Source: Deltaproteobacteria bacterium (GTDB taxonomy: Bacteria; Myxococcota; Polyangia; Polyangiales; B10-G4). From it: DNA of 10,591 nucleotides. The stretch lies in the NCBI GenBank assembly GCA_019312705.1, contig JAFDCW010000067.1:1-10591 (forward strand), written 5' to 3'. Positions 9,665 through 10,591 of the stretch are shown here, one piece after another; within the stretch, counting starts at the first letter, position 1, and each line of letters starts with the position of its first letter. The translations under genes and the position numbers were made by a program. Under the pieces are notes generated by a model. The model saw only the letters and a list, made by a program, of their open reading frames with translations, did not search any database and was not told where the DNA came from.

Positions 9665-10353
9665 ACCAGGGAGCAAGAGGACGGCGGCAGAGTTCCCCGA
9701 CGGAGGGCCCGTCGGACGACGGCGTCCAACGCTACAAGGGCGCGGGTCGAAAGACGGAAGAGCGGCGAAACAAGATCGTCGACGTCGCGATCAAGCTCGC
9801 CCGGGGACGCGGCTTCGAGGCTATCGGTCTCCGCGAGGTCGCCGACGAGGCGGGGGTCGCCCTCGGCACTCTCTACAAGGTCTTCAGCAGCAAAGAAGAG
9901 ATCATCGGCGCCGCCGTCGACCTCCAGACCCGGGCTCTGCGCAAGCAGTTCGAGCGCCGCCCAGCCGAGGGGGACACCCGCGTCGAGCGCCTCGAAGACC
10001 TCTTCGCCCGGCTCACCCGAGCCATGTGCAAGCGCCCGTCCTACGCTCGAGTCATCATCGCAACCGTCACCGCGGACCACCCGGAAATCTTCGCTCAGAT
10101 CCTCGAACACGAGGGCGAGATGAACCGGATCGTCGTTGCGGCGCTACGCGGCGACAGCCCGCAGTTGGTCTTGACCGAGAGCTTCTCGGATGGCGAACGT
10201 CAGGTGACCTTCCTGGTTCGGCAAATATGGTTCGCCGGCCTCGTCGGTTGGTCCGGAGGGCTCTTCAGCCAGGCCGAGGTGGTGCAGCAGGTCGTCACTG
10301 GCGCGAAGCTCATCCTCGCCGGGGCCGCCGCCACCGGTCTCGACCTGGATTAA
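9661..10353 (+). CDS. TetR/AcrR-family transcriptional regulator, last gene of the hopanoid operon
   Basis: The protein is 230 aa. A basic, Gly/Ser-rich 27-residue tail precedes the TetR DNA-binding domain at about residues 30-85. The helix-turn-helix region reads LREVADEAGVALGTLYKVFSSKEEII (written here as the family's LRxVAxxAGVxxGTLYxxFxSKEEL pattern, ~58-82). The all-helical C-terminal half is a ligand-binding/dimer domain. Its ending, with VRQIWFAGLVGW then a valine-rich helix, resembles KstR-like regulators that sense lipid or steroid CoA ligands, though this resemblance is weak. ATG 9661 overlaps the hpnH stop by 4 bp, so it is translationally coupled and must be co-expressed with the pathway. 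The simplest model is feedback: the regulator binds the palindrome at 2647-2676 and responds to an isoprenoid, hopanoid or acyl-CoA signal. Its target and ligand are inferred, not shown. Confidence 0.88.
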   Translation: MNQGARGRRQSSPTEGPSDDGVQRYKGAGRKTEERRNKIVDVAIKLARGRGFEAIGLREVADEAGVALGTLYKVFSSKEEIIGAAVDLQTRALRKQFERRPAEGDTRVERLEDLFARLTRAMCKRPSYARVIIATVTADHPEIFAQILEHEGEMNRIVVAALRGDSPQLVLTESFSDGERQVTFLVRQIWFAGLVGWSGGLFSQAEVVQQVVTGAKLILAGAAATGLDLD

Positions 10354-10354
10354 G

Positions 10355-10384
10355 CAGTGTCGCCTGGCGCGCGATACGACACTG
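10355..10384. terminator. Inverted repeat after the TetR gene: terminator or operator
   Basis: CAGTGTCG (10355-10362) and CGACACTG (10377-10384) are perfect 8-bp inverted arms around a 14-nt GC-rich loop, starting 2 bases after the stop codon and followed by TTT. The position fits the end of the operon. The short T-run makes it a weak intrinsic terminator, so it could instead be a binding site in front of the next gene. Confidence 0.45.
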
Positions 10385-10485
10385 TTTAGAGCCGGCAAGA
10401 AGGCGCCACGTGTTGCTCGGTGCGGTGCCTTGTGCAATTCAGGCCCCTACGGTTCGACGCCCAAGGGGTGCGCCGGGGGGACACC

Positions 10486-10591
10486 ATGCATACGAACCAA
10501 GCCAAGACACTGCTCGGCCATATCGATCACTTCGCCGAGCTCCAGCCTTCGCATCCGGCGCTTCGGGAGCGCGGAGAGGATGGGGGTTGGC
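10486..10591 (+). CDS. Start of a following gene, possibly acyl-CoA synthetase-like (3' truncated)
   Basis: An ATG with a GGGGGGA Shine-Dalgarno (10475-10481, 4 nt spacing) opens a frame that runs to the window edge, 35 codons in all. The peptide has a helix (AKTLLGHIDHFAEL) then QPSHPALRERGEDGGW. The pattern of a helix, then QP-x-x-PALR and GGW, is the usual N-terminus of long-chain acyl-CoA synthetases and related adenylate-forming enzymes. With only 35 residues this is a guess. It is separated from the TetR gene by 132 bp that hold the inverted repeat and no other gene, so it probably has its own promoter. Confidence 0.45.
   Translation, partial: MHTNQAKTLLGHIDHFAELQPSHPALRERGEDGGW

Overview
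This is a GC-rich bacterial window whose core is a compact hopanoid (C35 triterpenoid) biosynthesis operon, read entirely from the + strand. A bacterial-type class II HMG-CoA reductase, a eukaryote-like squalene synthase and C35 hopanoid tailoring genes together suggest a mevalonate-using, squalene-synthase-using bacterium. Myxobacteria and their relatives (Myxococcota / former Deltaproteobacteria) fit best. This placement is inferred from gene content, not from a marker gene.

Left flank (1-2508): the 3' end of a TPR-like protein gene overlaps a gene for a polytopic membrane protein fused to a spermidine-synthase-like Rossmann domain. The catalytic Asp of true spermidine synthases reads as Asn in that domain. 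These two genes look like a separate transcription unit.

Control region (2509-2763): a GC-rich hairpin follows the left-flank gene. After it comes an AT-rich island carrying a 30-bp near-perfect palindrome built from AAC/GTT half sites, then a 16-bp palindrome, a small hairpin, and a strong Shine-Dalgarno in front of a GTG start.

Hopanoid operon (2764-10353): six enzyme functions are packed into four proteins, followed by a regulator. Protein 1 is HMG-CoA reductase fused to an all-trans polyprenyl diphosphate synthase. Protein 2 is squalene synthase fused to squalene-hopene cyclase. Proteins 3 and 4 are HpnG-like nucleosidase/phosphorylase and HpnH-like radical SAM adenosylhopane synthase. 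The last gene encodes a TetR-family regulator. Junctions are tight: 4-bp stop/start overlaps at 4992-4995 and 9661-9664, and gaps of 18 and 20 nt elsewhere. Read as a pathway: HMG-CoA to mevalonate; then (after steps encoded elsewhere) IPP/DMAPP to FPP; FPP to squalene; squalene to hopene; hopene to adenosylhopane; adenosylhopane to ribosylhopane.

Right flank (10354-10591): an inverted repeat follows the regulator. After it, the first 35 codons of another gene run off the window; they may be the N-terminus of an acyl-CoA synthetase-like enzyme.

The most notable features are the two unusual enzyme fusions lying back to back, and a composite operator in front of an operon that ends in its own TetR gene.
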